DNA of 38,529 nucleotides from contig NZ_LZKU01000164.1 in NCBI RefSeq assembly GCF_001672975.1, positions 1 through 38,529 of the forward strand, given 5' to 3'. The notes beneath the pieces were generated by a model. The model ran no database searches, was not told where the DNA came from, and worked only from the letters and a program-made list of their open reading frames with translations. Position numbers and translations under genes: made by a program. Each line of letters begins with the position of its first letter. The stretch's first letter is position 1. This DNA is from Mycobacterium sp. 1465703.0. GTDB taxonomy: Bacteria > Actinomycetota > Actinomycetes > Mycobacteriales > Mycobacteriaceae. Shown in pieces: positions 1-9,192 of the stretch.

Positions 1-77
1 CCTGGCTGCTCGCCGAGCGCCGGATTCTGACCACTTTCGCCGGGGTGCAGCGCGCGCCGCTGGAACTGACCGCACCG
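1..77 (+). other. Inverted fragment of egtE (fold-back at window end)
   Basis: Read on the plus strand from base 3, this stretch encodes [19 protein letters not shown] followed by LELTAP. In EgtE this segment should directly follow the ...DPQAVR sequence that the minus strand encodes at 87-70. The fragment is therefore the next ~75 bases of egtE in the wrong orientation. The plus-strand accgcaccg (69-77) overlaps the reverse complement of gcggtgcgg, the last egtE codons in frame, so a ~9-base inverted match sits at the junction. A chimeric read or assembly fold-back is the likeliest cause. A real short inversion between the two arms is possible. Confidence 0.85.
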
Positions 78-1050
78 CCTGCGGGTCGGCCCCGTCGTTC
101 GGTGCCAAAGTGGTGATGGCGCTGGGTTCTTCGACTTCTTCGACCACCGTCCAGCCGGCCACATCGGCCAGTGCCGTGCGACTCAGGGCGCCCAGCTCCG
201 CCAGACGCGTGTACACAGCCTGCGGCCGGTAAGCCAGATGCTCGCCCAGAGCTAACGAAAACCCAACCCGCGCAGCGATATTGGCTTCGCCGAATTCGAG
301 CTCTTCGGCCACCGTCGGCGAGCCGTCTTTCCTGGCCCATTCCGGCGCCGCCAGCCTCGGGCGCAGGCGTTCCATCAGCTCCCGGCGTACCGCGAGCATC
401 CCGACGCCGCGGGGCCCGGCGATCCATTTGCGCGACGAAGAATAGGTCACGTCGGCGCCCACCGCGCAGTCAACCTGGCCCAGCGCCTGCGCCGCATCGA
501 CAACCAGCGGCAGTCCCAGCTCCCGGCAGAGTTGGGCAATCATCGAAACCGGTTGCACCACACCGCAATGGCTGGCCACCGCGGTCAGGTGCACCAGCTC
601 CGGCGGGCCGCTTTCCAATGCCAGCGCCGCGTCGTCCAGGGCGACCCGGCCGTCTTCCAGGGTGGGCAGTAGCTGCCGGTCGAATCCATGGGCGGCCATC
701 AGGGCCAGGTTGGGCCCGTATTCACCGGGCAGGCAGGCTATCCTTCGTCGATCCGTCGGCCAGCTGCCCAACAGCAGATCCAGCGCGTTGAGCGAACCGG
801 TGGTGAAAACCACCTCCGCATCGGTCATCCCGGTCAACGCGGCGAACGCGACGCGTCCGGCGTCGAGCACCGGAATGGCGGCCTCCGCCGCGACGTAACC
901 GCCGACTTCGGACTCGTTGCGCGCGTGCTGCGCGGTGGCCTCGATCACCGCCAGGCTCTGCCGCGAACAGGCCGCGTTGTCCAGGTGCAGTCCGGCCATC
1001 GGCGGACGTGCTGACCGCCATTGGTCGGCCAGCGAAATTCCGCCGGTCAC
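70..1050 (-). CDS. egtE: EgtE, ergothioneine C-S lyase (3' end lost at fold-back)
   Basis: EgtE is a PLP-dependent lyase of the aminotransferase class V fold. It cleaves the hercynylcysteine sulfoxide made by EgtB/EgtC to give ergothioneine in the cytoplasm. About 327 residues are present. They include the cofactor Asp-185 in VVDAAQ and the PLP lysine Lys-208 in [12 protein letters not shown]. The start is GTG at 1050, whose GTGA overlaps the egtD stop, and it gives a [12 protein letters not shown]-terminus like that of the M. tuberculosis protein. It is the last gene of egtABCDE. The frame holds down to about base 70; the sequence beyond that is the gene's own continuation inverted (1-77). 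The missing C-terminus is therefore an artefact of the window edge rather than evidence of a pseudogene. Confidence 0.9.
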
Positions 1051-2012
1051 TTCACGGCCAACGACAACCCGAAGTCGCCCGCCTCGTCGGTCCACCACCG
1101 GGTGCGACGCAAGCCCGCCGCGGCCAGTTCGCCAGTCACCTTGTCGGAGTGGAATTTGCACGACACCTCGGTCAGCATCTCCTCGCCGGCCTCGAAGTCG
1201 ACGGTCAGGTCGAGCGCTCCGACCCGCACGCGCTGGCGCCGCTCGGACCGCAGCCACATCTCGATGCGTTCTTCGGCGGCGTTCCACCGGGCCACGTGCC
1301 GGTAGGCGTCGACGTCGAAATCCGCGTCGAGTTCCCGGTTCACCACCGCGAGCACATTGCGATTGAACGCCGCCGTCACCCCGGCGGCGTCGTCATAGGC
1401 GCGCACCAGCCGCCCGGTGTCCTTGACCAGGTCCGTGCCCAGCAGCAGGCTGTCGCCGGGCCGCATCTGCGCGGACAGCACGGCAAGAAACTGTGCGCGC
1501 GGTCCGGGCGTGAGGTTGCCGATCGTCGACCCGAGAAACGCGAAGAGTCGTCGGCCCCCTTGCGGGATCTCGGTCAGATGTTCTTCGAAATCGCCGCAGA
1601 CGGCCTTGATTTCAACTCCGGCGTATTCCTGCTGGATGGCGGTGGCGGCCGTCGACAGGATGCTGGCATCGACGTCGAACGGGACGAACCTGCGCAGCGA
1701 GCCTCGGTCGCGCAGGGCGTCGAGCAACAGACGGGTTTTCTCCGATGTCCCACTGCCCAATTCCACCAGGGTGTCCGCCCCGCTGGCCGATGCGACTTCG
1801 TCCGCGCGTGCCCGCAAGATTTCGGCCTCGGCGCGGGTCGGGTAGTACTCCGGAAGTCGGGTGATCTGATCGAACAGGTCGCTGCCGACGGAATCGTAGA
1901 ACCACTTGGGCGGCAACGACTTCGGTGTCTTCTGCAAGCCGTCGAACACGTCTCGGCGCAACGCCTGGTACGCCGAGTCGGCGGCAAGATGGTTCGACAG
2001 CGACAGCGTCAT
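1047..2012 (-). CDS. egtD: EgtD, histidine N-alpha-methyltransferase
   Basis: This SAM-dependent enzyme trimethylates histidine to hercynine, the first committed step of ergothioneine synthesis. From the ATG at 2012 it is 321 residues, the same as the M. smegmatis enzyme. The known histidine-binding residues fall at the same numbers: Tyr-56 in PEYYPTR, Asn-166 in GSTIGN, Tyr-206 in RAYDD, Glu-282 and Ser-284 in TEVS. The SAM glycine-rich loop is [10 protein letters not shown] (84-93). A TTG one codon upstream is also in frame, but the ATG sits well behind a GGGAGGA ribosome site and overlaps the egtC stop by one base (TGATG). The exact residue conservation makes an active enzyme very likely. 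Confidence 0.97.
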   Translation of the reverse strand: MTLSLSNHLAADSAYQALRRDVFDGLQKTPKSLPPKWFYDSVGSDLFDQITRLPEYYPTRAEAEILRARADEVASASGADTLVELGSGTSEKTRLLLDALRDRGSLRRFVPFDVDASILSTAATAIQQEYAGVEIKAVCGDFEEHLTEIPQGGRRLFAFLGSTIGNLTPGPRAQFLAVLSAQMRPGDSLLLGTDLVKDTGRLVRAYDDAAGVTAAFNRNVLAVVNRELDADFDVDAYRHVARWNAAEERIEMWLRSERRQRVRVGALDLTVDFEAGEEMLTEVSCKFHSDKVTGELAAAGLRRTRWWTDEAGDFGLSLAVK

Positions 2013-2734
2013 CAAGATCCTCCCGAATGTTCCAGCGGCGTCAGGGTGACACCGCTGGCGGTGACTTCGACAAGGTGACGGTCCGGCACGTCCTCCCAGT
2101 CCGAGTCGTTGTCATAGGGCTCGCTGGCCAATACCACGCCGTCGGTGCGGCGCAAGATGCACAGCGTGTCACCCCAGGCCGTCGCCAGCATGCGAGAACC
2201 GTTGGCGGCCAAAATGTTCAACCGGGCAAGCGGATCGGCCGCGCCAATCTCGGCGATGGTCTCGCCCAGCGCGTCGAGGCCTCGTTCGAAGATGACGGCC
2301 GCCAGTATCGCGCTGTCACATACTGATTCGGCTTGTGAGGTGGCCGGGAACACCGTGCGGTCGACGATTCCGTTGTGCGACAACAACCACTGCCCATCGG
2401 TGAACGGTGCTGTCGCGCTGGCCTCGATCGGCATGCCGACCGTCGCCGAGCGCACCGCGGCGACCACGCAGTGGCTGTGCAGCACGGGCGCGACGGATTC
2501 GAACGAGACGTCGCCCCACAGTGGCGCCGGACTGCGCCACCGGCGTGCCACCCCGGGCTGCGCAGCGCCGTCCGCGGGCGCGTCGAAAAATCCGACGCCC
2601 CAGCCGTCGGCGTTGAGCAGGCAATGCTTCTGGCGGCGCGGCGCATAGGACTGCACCCGCAGCCCGAACGGCGGATCGAGCACCAGCGAGGACACCGTGA
2701 CGTCCGCCCCCAGCCATCCCAAATGCCGGCACAT
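2012..2734 (-). CDS. egtC: EgtC, class II glutamine amidotransferase-like hydrolase
   Basis: EgtC removes the gamma-glutamyl group from gamma-glutamyl-hercynylcysteine sulfoxide, the product of EgtB, yielding the substrate of EgtE. The protein has 240 residues and begins MCRHLGWLG, so Cys-2 becomes the N-terminal nucleophile after Met removal, as in Ntn-type amidotransferases. [14 protein letters not shown] and LLSHNGIVD are the expected class II glutaminase motifs. The start was fixed by this Cys-2 requirement and by the one-base TGATG overlap with the egtB stop. An in-frame extension upstream would bury Cys-2 and was rejected. Confidence 0.96.
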   Translation of the reverse strand: MCRHLGWLGADVTVSSLVLDPPFGLRVQSYAPRRQKHCLLNADGWGVGFFDAPADGAAQPGVARRWRSPAPLWGDVSFESVAPVLHSHCVVAAVRSATVGMPIEASATAPFTDGQWLLSHNGIVDRTVFPATSQAESVCDSAILAAVIFERGLDALGETIAEIGAADPLARLNILAANGSRMLATAWGDTLCILRRTDGVVLASEPYDNDSDWEDVPDRHLVEVTASGVTLTPLEHSGGS

Positions 2735-4044
2735 CAGGTGGCATCTCCGGCCTCGGAGAGATCCCACGCCAATCGGACGCCGGAAAAGATCTGGCGGCGG
2801 TACGGATGATCCCAGTTGCGGAAACTCGGACGCATGATGCCCGGTTCCACGGCCCACGAGCCGCCGCGCAGCACCCGGTAATCGCCGTCGAAAAACGGCT
2901 GCGAATACCGCTCATACAGCATCGGGACGAACCCCGGCCAGGGCCGCAGCGGGGAGGTGGTCCACTCCCAGACCTCGCCGAGCATCTGCTCGGCCCCGTA
3001 TGCCGACGCGCCGGCCGGGTAGGCGCCGACCGGCGCGGGCCGTAGCGCCGTGCCGCCCAGGTTGGCCAGCGCCTCGCTCGGTGTGCGCTCCCCCCACGGA
3101 TACCGGCGCCGGGTATTGGTGGACGGGTCCCAGGTGCAGGCCTTCTCCCATTCCATTTCGGTGGGCAGCCGGGCACCGGCCCAGGCCGCGTACGCCTCGG
3201 CTTCGAAATAGCTAACGTGCTGGACGGGTTCGTCGGCCGGGATGTCTTCGACGTGGCCGAAGCGGGTGCGGGTGGCGCCGTCGGAGCTCCAGAACTGCGG
3301 CGAGGTCAGGCCCGCGCCCTGGCGGTGCTGCCAACCGCGCTCGGACCACCAGCGGGGTTGGTCGTAGCCGCCGTCGTCGATGAACTGCCGCCATTCACCG
3401 TTGGTGACCGGCACCCGCCCGATGCGGAACGCCGGTAGGTCGACGACGTGCGCCGGACGCTCGTTGTCCAACGAGTGCGGTTCGTCGGCGGCGTCCACAC
3501 CGAGCACAAACTCACCGCCGGGCACCAGCACCGAGGTGCCGGCCAGCCCCGCTCGACCGGCCGGCAGGGGCGATGCGTCCGGCAAAAGCGGTGCGCCGCT
3601 GCGCAAGTTCAATGCCTGCAGCATGGTTTCGTCGTGCTGGTTTTCGTGGCTGACCACCATGGCGTACACGAAGGCCGCCTCATCGCCGGCGGGGTCGTCG
3701 GGCAGCACGTCGAGGGCATCGAGCACGGCCGAGCGCACGGTCCGGCAATATGCCCGGGCTTTGTCCGGCGACAGCAGCGGCAGGTCGACGCGGCTGGCGC
3801 GGGAATGCACGAAGGCGTCGTACAGGCTTTCGACGGCCGGCGGCAACATCCCGGGCCGGGCGGGATCGCCACCACGCAGCAGCCACAGCTCTTCTTGCTG
3901 ACCGATATGCGCCAGATCCCACACCAACGGGCTCATCAACGGGTCGTACTGCCGGTACAGTTCGGCGTCGTCGAATTCGACCAGCCGCAGCGTCCGCGCG
4001 CGTGCCCGCGCCAGGTCGTCGGCGATACCCTCGCGTGACGTCAC
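2734..4044 (-). CDS. egtB: EgtB, hercynine oxygenase (sulfoxide synthase)
   Basis: EgtB is a non-heme iron enzyme that joins gamma-glutamylcysteine (from EgtA) to hercynine (from EgtD) with O2, forming the C-S bond and a sulfoxide. It has 436 residues. The N-terminal DinB-like domain carries the three iron ligands, His-46 in WDLAH and His-133/His-137 in the HENQHDE motif. The C-terminal half is a formylglycine-generating-enzyme (sulfatase-modifying factor) domain with [17 protein letters not shown] and VLRGGSW motifs. The start is the GTG at 4044, which overlaps the egtA stop as GTGA; longer upstream readings give low-complexity Arg-rich sequence and were rejected. Confidence 0.96.
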   Translation of the reverse strand: MTSREGIADDLARARARTLRLVEFDDAELYRQYDPLMSPLVWDLAHIGQQEELWLLRGGDPARPGMLPPAVESLYDAFVHSRASRVDLPLLSPDKARAYCRTVRSAVLDALDVLPDDPAGDEAAFVYAMVVSHENQHDETMLQALNLRSGAPLLPDASPLPAGRAGLAGTSVLVPGGEFVLGVDAADEPHSLDNERPAHVVDLPAFRIGRVPVTNGEWRQFIDDGGYDQPRWWSERGWQHRQGAGLTSPQFWSSDGATRTRFGHVEDIPADEPVQHVSYFEAEAYAAWAGARLPTEMEWEKACTWDPSTNTRRRYPWGERTPSEALANLGGTALRPAPVGAYPAGASAYGAEQMLGEVWEWTTSPLRPWPGFVPMLYERYSQPFFDGDYRVLRGGSWAVEPGIMRPSFRNWDHPYRRQIFSGVRLAWDLSEAGDAT

Positions 4045-5354
4045 AGCTCCCCTTGCGCCAATCGCGCCACCGTGGGCGCGAGACCGTGCTCGATCACCTG
4101 GTCGGAGAAGTCGTCGCCGGGACAGCGGCCCTGCTCGACGAGGCGGACCAGCTGCCGCATCGAATCGCCGACTTCGGCCGGCGCGTTCGCGGCGGCGATG
4201 GCCATACATTCATTGGCGGCCGCGTACAGGCGCTTATCTCGCAGCCCCACCCGGGCGGCGGTGTCCCAGGCAGTGGCCACCGGTTCGACGGCTTCGGCGG
4301 CGAGGTCGGCCGCGACCGGGTCATCGAGCAAGGCCACCAAAGTGAACGCCACGGCGGGCCACAACGCGTCGGGCACGCTGTCCAGATAGCGGATCTCCAG
4401 CCACTGCCGCGGGCGGACCGGCGGGAACAACGTGGTCAGGTGGTACTCCAGGTCGGCGACACTCGGGCGACGCTCCGCGAGCGGCACGCGGCCGTCGACC
4501 CAGTCAGCAAAGGGCACCCAGTGCGTGACGGCCTCGGCGTCGGGGTTGTGCACCAACATCACCGGAGCTTTGAGCGCGTAACGCGCCCAGTCGGTGCCCG
4601 GGTCGTCGCCGCTGGCACCCAGGATTGGGCCGCAGCGCGCCGAATCCATCCGACCCCACACCCGCTGGCGGCTGGACACCCAGCCGGTGAAGTCCCCGAC
4701 CAGCATCGGCGAATTGGCGGTTATCGCAATCATGGTGGGCCCCAAGGCATGCGCCAGTCGCACTCGCGCCGCCCAGCCGTCCCGCGGCCCGGCGTCCACA
4801 TTGACCTGAATCGATGCGGTGGACGCCATCATCGCCGCGCCCGCTTCCCCGGAGCGACTGGTTGCGAAGAACCGTTCCATGGCGCGGTACCGGGCGCCGG
4901 GGTTGATGCGCTGGGGCGGGCGCAGCGGGTCGGCGCCGAGGAAGACCAGCCCCAGCCCGGCGTCAGCAAATGCCGGCTGCAGCACGGCCTGATCCCGGCG
5001 CATGGCCTCGATGGCCGGTATCACGCCGTCGGCCGGGGGGCCGGACAGCTCGACCGCGCCGCCCGGTTCCACGGTGATCCTGCTGCCACCGGGCAATGCG
5101 GGAAGCGCGTCGAGCACCTCACCGATCTCGTCCCAGCTGGGCCTGCGGTGCGGATCAGCCGGATCATGGCAATGGGCTTCCAACTCCAGACCCACCCGGC
5201 CCAGCGGGGCGTCCACCAGACATCCCTTGGCGATGTATTGCGCGACGGCCGCCGAGTCGGCCAGCTCGGCCATGTTCAGCTCTGGAGTGGAGTCGGCACC
5301 TGCCACCCGCGACTCCGACTGCGAAGCCGCGGCAGTGATCGGCGCGAACGTCAT
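4041..5354 (-). CDS. egtA: EgtA, glutamate-cysteine ligase
   Basis: EgtA is an ATP-dependent ligase that makes gamma-glutamylcysteine. In mycobacteria, which use mycothiol rather than glutathione, this product feeds ergothioneine synthesis. It has 437 residues, close to the M. tuberculosis GshA/EgtA length. Characteristic blocks are [49 protein letters not shown] and [19 protein letters not shown]. The ATG at 5354 follows GAAGGGA about nine bases upstream. A longer reading adds only a weak N-terminal extension. It is the first gene of the overlapping egt operon; the ~180 bases upstream must carry the operon promoter unless transcription continues from the gene at 5534-6205. Confidence 0.95.
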   Translation of the reverse strand: MTFAPITAAASQSESRVAGADSTPELNMAELADSAAVAQYIAKGCLVDAPLGRVGLELEAHCHDPADPHRRPSWDEIGEVLDALPALPGGSRITVEPGGAVELSGPPADGVIPAIEAMRRDQAVLQPAFADAGLGLVFLGADPLRPPQRINPGARYRAMERFFATSRSGEAGAAMMASTASIQVNVDAGPRDGWAARVRLAHALGPTMIAITANSPMLVGDFTGWVSSRQRVWGRMDSARCGPILGASGDDPGTDWARYALKAPVMLVHNPDAEAVTHWVPFADWVDGRVPLAERRPSVADLEYHLTTLFPPVRPRQWLEIRYLDSVPDALWPAVAFTLVALLDDPVAADLAAEAVEPVATAWDTAARVGLRDKRLYAAANECMAIAAANAPAEVGDSMRQLVRLVEQGRCPGDDFSDQVIEHGLAPTVARLAQGEL

Positions 5355-5533
5355 ATCACGATCCCTTCGGGCCCCGGCAGGCCTGAACATGCACCTGCGG
5401 ACCGCTTCCCTGCGCAGCTAATCGAACGATACCGGCACCACTTCGTCTAGTGCTTCATCTATCAGATGCCGCCGACATATTCCCCTCCCGGCACTTTGGG
5501 ATGCACGGGGAAGACGGGTACCCGATCGCTCGA

Positions 5534-6205
5534 TTATTGACCCAGCGCGTTCTGCATCGCCCCGGCCAGCACGTTCACCGCGGGTCCGGCGTTGCCTGAC
5601 TGGCACACTTTCGCCTGCAGCAACACGTTTTCGCGCAGCCTGGTTGTATTGAAGCACCGGCGATCGGTGCCGGCTTCTTGCTTGGTCCAGTTCGCGTCGA
5701 CCGGTCCGGCCGGCGGGCCGTCGAACGACCACACCTGCGTGCTGCCGTTGTCCAGGTGGAGCGCGGTGGTCTGTCCCGAACAGCCCACCGTTCGATCCAC
5801 CACCCGATGAAACGCCCGACCCGCGGCGTCGTTCGTGGCGAACACCCCGACGGCCTGTTTGACCAGATGCGTCTGGTCGGTGGCCGACGTCTGGGTGACA
5901 GCGCCGTTGAACGACGCCAGGTCGGGGTCGTTGTACACCTCGGGCAAGCCGATGTCGGCCCAGTTGTTGCACTCCGGCAGATCGACCCAGTCGCCTTGCC
6001 CGGGCTGGGTGAACACCGACTCCCACCCCATGGGTCCGCCGACGATGTTGCCGACCGATCCCCTGCCTAGCACGGCATAGTTCACCACGCCCGGCTCCGA
6101 CGGGTGCGCGGCCGCGGCCGGCATCCCGGCCACGCCCGCCAAGGCCAAGCCGACGGCCAGCGCCGTCCCATGGAACTGGGCAACCTGCGGAACCCGCGTG
6201 ATCAT
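5534..6205 (-). CDS. Secreted PknH-like sensor-domain protein (Rv3705c-like)
   Basis: This 223-residue exported protein has a hydrophobic N-terminal signal (GTALAVGLALAGVAG) ending around AAAAHP. The mature part has the features of the mycobacterial PknH extracellular sensor family: four cysteines (PECNNW, VGCSGQ, RRCFNT, KVCQSG) that would form two disulfides, plus DLPECNNW and VWSFDGPP blocks. The same protein precedes gshA/egtA in M. tuberculosis (Rv3705c). Its ligand is unknown. The ATG at 6205 is the first one giving a normal signal peptide; upstream in-frame sequence is Arg-rich and non-hydrophobic. It begins 32 bases after the catalase stop on the same strand, so co-transcription with the catalase is likely. 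Confidence 0.85.
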   Translation of the reverse strand: MITRVPQVAQFHGTALAVGLALAGVAGMPAAAAHPSEPGVVNYAVLGRGSVGNIVGGPMGWESVFTQPGQGDWVDLPECNNWADIGLPEVYNDPDLASFNGAVTQTSATDQTHLVKQAVGVFATNDAAGRAFHRVVDRTVGCSGQTTALHLDNGSTQVWSFDGPPAGPVDANWTKQEAGTDRRCFNTTRLRENVLLQAKVCQSGNAGPAVNVLAGAMQNALGQ

Positions 6206-6237
6206 GCAGCGATCATGCCAGGCGTCCGAACGTGCAG

Positions 6238-7686
6238 TCAGCCCCCGTTGGCCCGGACGCCTTCCTCGACCTTTTTTCCGAGGTCGGCATCGACGTTGCG
6301 CCAATACTCGAACACCCGCGACAGCACCGGTTCCTTAACGCCTTGCGAAACGTGACCAATGATGTTGTGCGCCAAGCGTTCCCTAGCCGCGTCGTCGAGC
6401 ACGTTGCGGACCATGGTGCCGGCCTGCCCCCAATCGTCGTCCTCGGCGTGCAGCGTGTACGCCGAGCGGACCATGTCGCCGTCGGCGTGCCAACGTACTT
6501 CGGCGGCGCGGGCCGGGTCGGCGTGCGGTCCGCCGTAGGAATTGGGCGCATACACCGGGTCGGAGACGTTGTGGATCCGCATCGCCCCGTCTTTGGAATA
6601 GCTGTTCACCTCGACCTTGGGTGTGTTGACCGGAATCTGCCGGTAATTGGTCCCCAGCCGGGCGCGGTGCGCGTCGGAGTACGAAAAGCCGCGCGCCTGC
6701 AGCATTTTGTCCGGACTCAACCCGGTGCCCGGCACGGTGTTGTTCGGTTCGAAGGCCGCTTGCTCGATCTCGGCGTGGTAGTCGGTGACGTTGCGGTTCA
6801 GCGTCATCTTGCCGACGTCGATCAACGGGTAATCGCCATGCGGCCACACCTTGGTCAGATCGAAGGGATTGAACCGGTAGTTCTTGGCTTCTTCGTACGG
6901 CATGATTTGCATCTTCAGCGTCCAGCTCGGGTGATCCCCACGCTCGATCGACTCGAACAGGTCGCGCTGGTGGTAGTCGCCGTCCTCGCCGGCCAACCGG
7001 TCGGCGTCCTCCTGGGTCAAAAAGTCGATGCCCTGATCGGTGATGAAATGGTATTTCACCCAGAAGATCTCGCCGGCGGCATTGATCCAGCTGTAGGTGT
7101 GGCTGCTGTAGCCGTTCATATTGCGCCAGGTCTTCGGGATTCCCCGATCGCCCATCAGCCAGGTCACTTGATGCGCGGATTCGGGGGACAGGCTCCAGAA
7201 GTCCCACTGCATGTTGTGGTCGCGCACATTGCTTGCCTGCAAGCGCTTCTGGGACCGGATGAAGTGCTGGAACTTCAACGGGTCACGCATGAAGAAGACC
7301 GGGGTGTTGTTACCGACCAGGTCGAAATTGCCTTCGCTGGTATAAAACTTCAGCGCAAAGCCGCGCGGGTCCCGCCAGGTGTCTGGGCTGCCCCGTTCGC
7401 CGGCGACGGTGGAAAACCTTGCCAGCATGTCGGTTTTGGCGCCGGGCTGGAACACCGCCGCCCGGGTGTACTTGCTGACGTCGTTGGTTACTTCGAAATG
7501 ACCATAGGCGCCACCACCTTTGGCGTGCGGCTGGCGCTCCGGGATGCGCTCCCGGTTGAACATCGCCATCTGTTCAATCAGGTAGTGGTCCTGCAACAGA
7601 ATCGGACCGTCTGGCCCAATAGTCAGCGACTGGTCATCGCTGGGCGCAGCGATACCGGCGTCATTGGTCGTGAAACGCTCCGTCAT
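6238..7686 (-). CDS. Monofunctional heme catalase
   Basis: A small-subunit (clade 3 type) catalase of 482 residues that disproportionates hydrogen peroxide in the cytoplasm. The distal His-54 is in HAKGGGAYG, the distal Asn-127 in [12 protein letters not shown], and the proximal heme-ligand Tyr-336 in [10 protein letters not shown]. It is not the bifunctional KatG catalase-peroxidase. The ATG at 7686 lies about five bases after a long GGAGGAGGGA ribosome site, suggesting strong translation. M. tuberculosis H37Rv has no such gene at this place, so it is an insertion between the Rv3705c-like and Rv3705A-like genes. It points the same way as, and lies upstream of, the ergothioneine genes, giving a redox-defence cluster. 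A large inverted repeat lies 50-98 bases upstream of the start. Confidence 0.95.
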   Translation of the reverse strand: MTERFTTNDAGIAAPSDDQSLTIGPDGPILLQDHYLIEQMAMFNRERIPERQPHAKGGGAYGHFEVTNDVSKYTRAAVFQPGAKTDMLARFSTVAGERGSPDTWRDPRGFALKFYTSEGNFDLVGNNTPVFFMRDPLKFQHFIRSQKRLQASNVRDHNMQWDFWSLSPESAHQVTWLMGDRGIPKTWRNMNGYSSHTYSWINAAGEIFWVKYHFITDQGIDFLTQEDADRLAGEDGDYHQRDLFESIERGDHPSWTLKMQIMPYEEAKNYRFNPFDLTKVWPHGDYPLIDVGKMTLNRNVTDYHAEIEQAAFEPNNTVPGTGLSPDKMLQARGFSYSDAHRARLGTNYRQIPVNTPKVEVNSYSKDGAMRIHNVSDPVYAPNSYGGPHADPARAAEVRWHADGDMVRSAYTLHAEDDDWGQAGTMVRNVLDDAARERLAHNIIGHVSQGVKEPVLSRVFEYWRNVDADLGKKVEEGVRANGG

Positions 7687-7735
7687 TACGATCCCTCCTC
7701 CACCGGACTGGAGGCCGCAGTACCCGAAATCGCAA

Positions 7736-7784
7736 ACCGCGGTACCGAATTTGCTTGGACATCAAGCATTTTCAGTACCGCGGT
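7736..7784. promoter_or_regulatory. Large imperfect inverted repeat upstream of catalase
   Basis: Arms 7736-7756 and 7764-7784 are inverted copies matching at 18 of 21 positions, with a 7-base loop. The outer ten bases of each arm (accgcggtac / gtaccgcggt) match perfectly and contain the self-palindromic octamer accgcggt. The element could be a paired operator for a regulator of the catalase gene, or a hairpin in its 5' leader. It lies between -50 and -98 relative to the catalase ATG. No regulator gene is adjacent. Confidence 0.6.
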
Positions 7785-7928
7785 GAGCACCCCGGATTTC
7801 CGGCCCGCAATCGAGTATCCCCTTACCTTGATCCGTTCAAGATAGTGCGGGCAACATTCGTCGGTCACCCACTAGGGGTTAATACCCATTCCGGACGTCG
7901 TTTAAGTCGTGGCTTGAGCGCGGTGCCG

Positions 7929-8471
7929 TTACGGGCGTGGTGCGGGCGCGCCCGGAGGCGGGCTGACCGGCGGTTGTCCGGGGCCGCTGGAACCCGGGCC
8001 GTTAACCGGTCCACCCGGACCGCCCGGCCCACTCGGTGGCATCGGCACGATCATCCCGGGACCACCGGGCCCGTATCCCCAGGGCCCGTTGTCGGGTCCG
8101 CCGGGGCCGCCGTACCACGGCCCGTAGCCGGAACCGCCGTACTGCCCAGGCCCGTTACCCGGCCCGGGACCACCGGGGCCTCCCCAGGGGCCATTGCCCG
8201 GCCCCGGGCTGGCGGGATGGAACATGCCGTGGTGGTGGTGATGGTGTTGATAGTAGTTGTGCTTCCAGATGAAGGCGCCGACAAAGAAGATTGACGTCAG
8301 GATGAACACAATGCCCGCAACAATGATGACCCAGGCCGCAGCCGCGTAGAGCAGCGGCGGCTTCACCCGGTGCGGGGGTGGCGGCGGTGGCGAAGTGACT
8401 GGTGCGGCTGTGGTCGGCTCGGGGGTCGGCTCTCTGCTTGGCTCAACTGGTCGTTCGGGTGTCTCGCTCAT
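7929..8471 (-). CDS. Gly/Pro-rich membrane protein with natural His6 tract
   Basis: This 180-residue protein starts MSETPERPVEP, followed by a Pro-rich cytoplasmic segment ending PPPPPPHRVK. One transmembrane helix follows (YAAAAWVIIVAGIVFILTS and onwards). After the helix comes NYYQHHHHHHGMFH, with six consecutive histidines, then ~100 residues of GPGG/GPGN repeats ending in a Pro-rich tail. The position matches the M. tuberculosis proline-rich hypothetical Rv3705A. The ATG at 8471 is chosen because the paralogue at 8623-9093 also begins MSET; an upstream start would break that match. Function is unknown. The His cluster next to the membrane could bind a metal such as Zn, Cu or Ni, which is inference. 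Low complexity limits homology inference. Confidence 0.8.
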   Translation of the reverse strand: MSETPERPVEPSREPTPEPTTAAPVTSPPPPPPHRVKPPLLYAAAAWVIIVAGIVFILTSIFFVGAFIWKHNYYQHHHHHHGMFHPASPGPGNGPWGGPGGPGPGNGPGQYGGSGYGPWYGGPGGPDNGPWGYGPGGPGMIVPMPPSGPGGPGGPVNGPGSSGPGQPPVSPPPGAPAPRP

Positions 8472-8574
8472 GCCTTGCCATATTGCCGCGCACACCATGT
8501 CGATAACAGGGCCCGGCGACAAATTTGTGCTGAATCGAGATGCCGCGGTGAAGTACCGGCCGCCGCAAAGACAG

Positions 8575-8607
8575 GTGGCCCGGCGCTCGCGTGGAGCACC
8601 GGGCCAC
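8575..8607 (-). terminator. Stem-loop downstream of the second proline-rich gene
   Basis: The arms gtggcccgg (8575-8583) and ccgggccac (8599-8607) pair perfectly over 9 bp around a 15-base loop. The element lies 16 bases past the stop of the minus-strand gene at 8623-9093. No U-run follows, as is common for mycobacterial intrinsic terminator candidates, so the assignment is tentative. Confidence 0.5.
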
Positions 8608-8622
8608 TGGTGGTAAGGGGTT

Positions 8623-9093
8623 TCAGTTGGTCAACACGATGACGCTCGGGGCCTGTCCCAGCACGCCGTGCGACGTTGCCGCGGAGTGGAAGACCGACGG
8701 CGGGAGCTGGCCGGGGGCCATGCCGCTGGGACGCACGCCCGACGGAGCGGGAGCAGTGGTGGTTCCCGGTGCGTTCTGTCCGCCCTGTCCACCCTGACCG
8801 CCCTGACCGCCGGGTGCACCCGGGCCGCCGAAGTTACCGGGGCCGCCAGGACCGCGGTGATGAACCATCGCGTGGTGGTGCTTGTGGTGGTGACCGTGGT
8901 GTCCGCCGCGGTGGCCGAGGATGAAGCCGGTGAAGAAGATAACCGCGACGATGAACACGATCCCGGCGACGATGGCGACCCACGCGGCGAGTTGGAAGAC
9001 CCGCGGGGCCCGGTAGGCGGCCGCCGCTTCCGCGGCGACCGGTGCAGTGGCGGTGGAGTGCCGCACAGTGGGGGTGTCAGATGTTTCACTCAT
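8623..9093 (-). CDS. His-rich, Gly/Pro-rich membrane protein (paralogue of 7929-8471)
   Basis: This 156-residue protein begins MSETSDTPTV and has one transmembrane helix (FQLAAWVAIVAGIVFIVAV and onwards). Next comes the His-rich stretch GHRGGHHGHHHKHHHAMVHH, a GGPGG/GGQGGQ repeat region and a C-terminus without clear features. It shares the MSET start, the AAWV-IVAGIVFI helix core, the His cluster just after the helix and the Gly-rich tail with its downstream neighbour. The pair looks like an old tandem duplication, corresponding to M. tuberculosis Rv3706c and Rv3705A. Role unknown; divalent-metal binding at the cell surface is an inference from the His content. Confidence 0.8.
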   Translation of the reverse strand: MSETSDTPTVRHSTATAPVAAEAAAAYRAPRVFQLAAWVAIVAGIVFIVAVIFFTGFILGHRGGHHGHHHKHHHAMVHHRGPGGPGNFGGPGAPGGQGGQGGQGGQNAPGTTTAPAPSGVRPSGMAPGQLPPSVFHSAATSHGVLGQAPSVIVLTN

Positions 9094-9192
9094 GAGACAA
9101 ATGATGAAGCCGTTAACAGTAGTGGCGGCTATGCGCTACTTATGTAGCAGCTGTGAACTAAAGCCCCCGCTCAGAGGCTAAAAAGACCTTCG

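Noticed and set aside
70..120. egtE as a frameshifted pseudogene
   Set aside because: The frame is intact to the joint and the missing C-terminal sequence is present, inverted, next to it. This indicates an artefact or inversion rather than decay.
2316..3176. Long minus-strand ORF overlapping egtC and egtB
   Set aside because: It is a shadow frame of high-GC coding DNA (Arg/Pro/Ala-rich) over two well-supported enzymes.
7686..7868. 60-codon minus-strand ORF just upstream of the catalase
   Set aside because: It runs through the inverted repeat and the catalase ribosome site, has no family likeness and no ribosome site of its own. It is probably a chance frame in the leader.
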